A stretch of 64,000 bases of DNA from Klebsormidium nitens (lineage: Eukaryota > Streptophyta > Klebsormidiophyceae > Klebsormidiales > Klebsormidiaceae). The stretch covers positions 110,943-174,942 of the forward strand of contig DF237092.1 in assembly GCA_000708835.1 (NCBI GenBank), written 5' to 3'. Below are positions 62,809-64,000 of this stretch, piece after piece. The notes under the pieces were generated by a model. That model had not been told where the DNA came from, ran no database searches, and saw nothing but the letters and a program-made list of their open reading frames with translations. The position numbers and the translations under genes were made by a program. Within the stretch, counting starts at the first letter, position 1, and each line of letters starts with the position of its first letter.

Positions 62809-63353
62809 AACCTATACGGAGTACTTTTAGTCTACTTCACGCCCGCAACTGCAAAAATGTGATGACACGAAACTGGTTGTGAAGGCTCACAGGCTCGCGA
62901 GAGTGCATCGACTCGTCGCTTTCTAACGATAACCCACCCAAGGAAGACTTTGCCCGTGCGCAGCCAGAAGTTGCACGTGTACCAGAAACTCGGTCCGTTC
63001 ATTGCTGCGGCGGGCTGATCATCGATCAACGACTTTGCATGCATGCAGACCCGTCATGCATGGTGACTTTATTATGCATTCTTTTCAAGTTTGGCACAAC
63101 GATACTAAACTTTTGTCTCTTGGGGGCACTGGCCTTGCCGGCCGGCCCTATCGGCCCCATGCCTGCATGTGCGAGGGCATCATACAAAGAAGTATCCATA
63201 TACATTTGAGCACTGGCCGGCCGGAGCGGAACAATCGGCACTTACGCAGGAACAATGATCTGGCAAGCCAATTGAGTGTTGCATGCATGTCGGTACGTGC
63301 AAAGCCTTCGAGGAGGCTTGTTTTGTACCGGCCCCGCGCATCTGAAGCTTAGG
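62809..63353. other. Intergenic DNA after the coiled-coil gene
   Basis: No exon is supported here. The stretch holds the 3' end region of the coiled-coil transcript and then leads into the fold-back repeat. It contains short palindromic ggccggcc-like and tgcatgca words only. Confidence 0.5.
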
Positions 63354-64000
63354 GGCGATTCGCACCCGCAGCATTTAAATTTCCGATAAGCTTCTTATCG
63401 GAAAGGTAAAGTTTAACTTTCCGATAAGTCCTTATCGGTATCTTGCTTATCGGAAAGTCACGCCGATCCGATAAGGAATTCTGGCCCTTATCGGAAAGTT
63501 ATAACTTTACCTTTCCGATAACCTTAACGGATCGGCGCAAGACTCGGGTAACTTTCCGATAACTCCTCATCGGTGCTTTGCTTATCGGAAAGTTACGCCG
63601 ATCCGATAGGAATCCTATAAGCCTCCCAATCGGGATTTCGACAATAAAATTTCGAAATTAGCCACGCACCGTCGACAAAATTGCTCACACTCCAAATCAA
63701 GTACACAATGTACTGAAAAGTACTGAAAACGGAGCTAAAAGTAGGGGGGGGGGGCACTTTAGGTTCCTGGGGCAATTTGGGGCAATTCCTTATCGGCCGA
63801 TTAGAAATCTTAAAGTCGAGGTCTTATCGGCGCGGGTGCGAACGCAATGCCGAATGCTTATGAGTAATCGGTATTTATGTGCGAACGTCGCGCAGATTAA
63901 AGAAATCCTTATCGGCCCGCGGGTGCCAGTGCGAACGCTGCGCCGATTACTTATCGGTGTCCCGCGCGGCGGTGCGAACGCATCACCTTTCCGACGGCGA
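63354..64000. mobile_element. Fold-back / MITE-like element built from TTATCGG words, cut by the window end
   Basis: About 14 copies of cttatcgg or its complement ccgataag lie in 650 bases, in both orientations. A perfect 11-bp inverted repeat (tttccgataag, 3-nt spacer, cttatcggaaa) sits at 63380-63404. Longer nested arms (cgccgatccgataagg against ccttaacggatcggcg) follow at about 63461-63537. A gcgattcgcacccgc word at 63355 is the inverse of gcgggtgcgaacgc at 63832-63845, which suits terminal inverted repeats, and further gtgcgaacg words continue to the window edge. There is no coding frame. I infer a non-autonomous fold-back transposon or satellite; its right end is not seen. Confidence 0.6.
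63742..63755. repeat. Poly-G run inside the fold-back region
   Basis: An uninterrupted run of G of at least ten bases follows agta. It is prone to length error in sequencing, so small frame or length claims across it should not be trusted. Confidence 0.85.

Overview
This window is nuclear DNA of an intron-rich green eukaryote, most likely a streptophyte alga (Klebsormidium-like by gene style; the genus is an inference). The support is a chloroplast-lumen CYP37-type cyclophilin-like protein with a transit peptide, a land-plant-like 40S ribosomal protein S3a, a plant-type SLC13/DASS carrier and a LAZ1/TMEM184 protein. All are cut by GT-AG introns and have GC-rich exons in a lower-GC background.

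Layout. Positions 1-20.5 kb are a gene desert of old, diverged tandem and dispersed repeats, with no exon I can defend. Positions 20.5-22.2 kb (minus) hold an uncharacterised membrane protein gene with unusually short introns and possible damage. Positions 23.9-30.4 kb (minus) hold the CYP37-like gene in 9 exons (478 aa). It stands head-to-head with RPS3A at 30.9-37.0 kb (plus, 7 exons, 266 aa). A DASS/SLC13 carrier follows at 39.0-47.2 kb (minus, 12 exons, 747 aa), then a LAZ1/TMEM184 membrane protein at 48.1-54.6 kb (plus, 9 exons, 529 aa) and a long coiled-coil protein at 56.1-62.8 kb (plus, 8 exons, 1241 aa). The right edge (63.35-64.0 kb) is a fold-back repeat built from the heptamer TTATCGG and its complement. 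Every exon join in the five main genes was checked by hand for reading phase and they close without a frame break.

The genes are unrelated housekeeping and transport functions. I see no operon-like system, mobile-element protein, RNA gene or CRISPR array.

The most unusual signal is structural. In all five well-modelled genes, short degenerate copies of an exon edge, usually together with its splice site, are repeated next to the real exon inside the intron (or, for the coiled-coil gene, in front of the start codon). I call these exon-edge echoes. I find about twenty, and they sit mostly in the longest introns of each gene. They look like successive tandem duplications across exon-intron junctions that have lengthened introns and left decoy splice sites.
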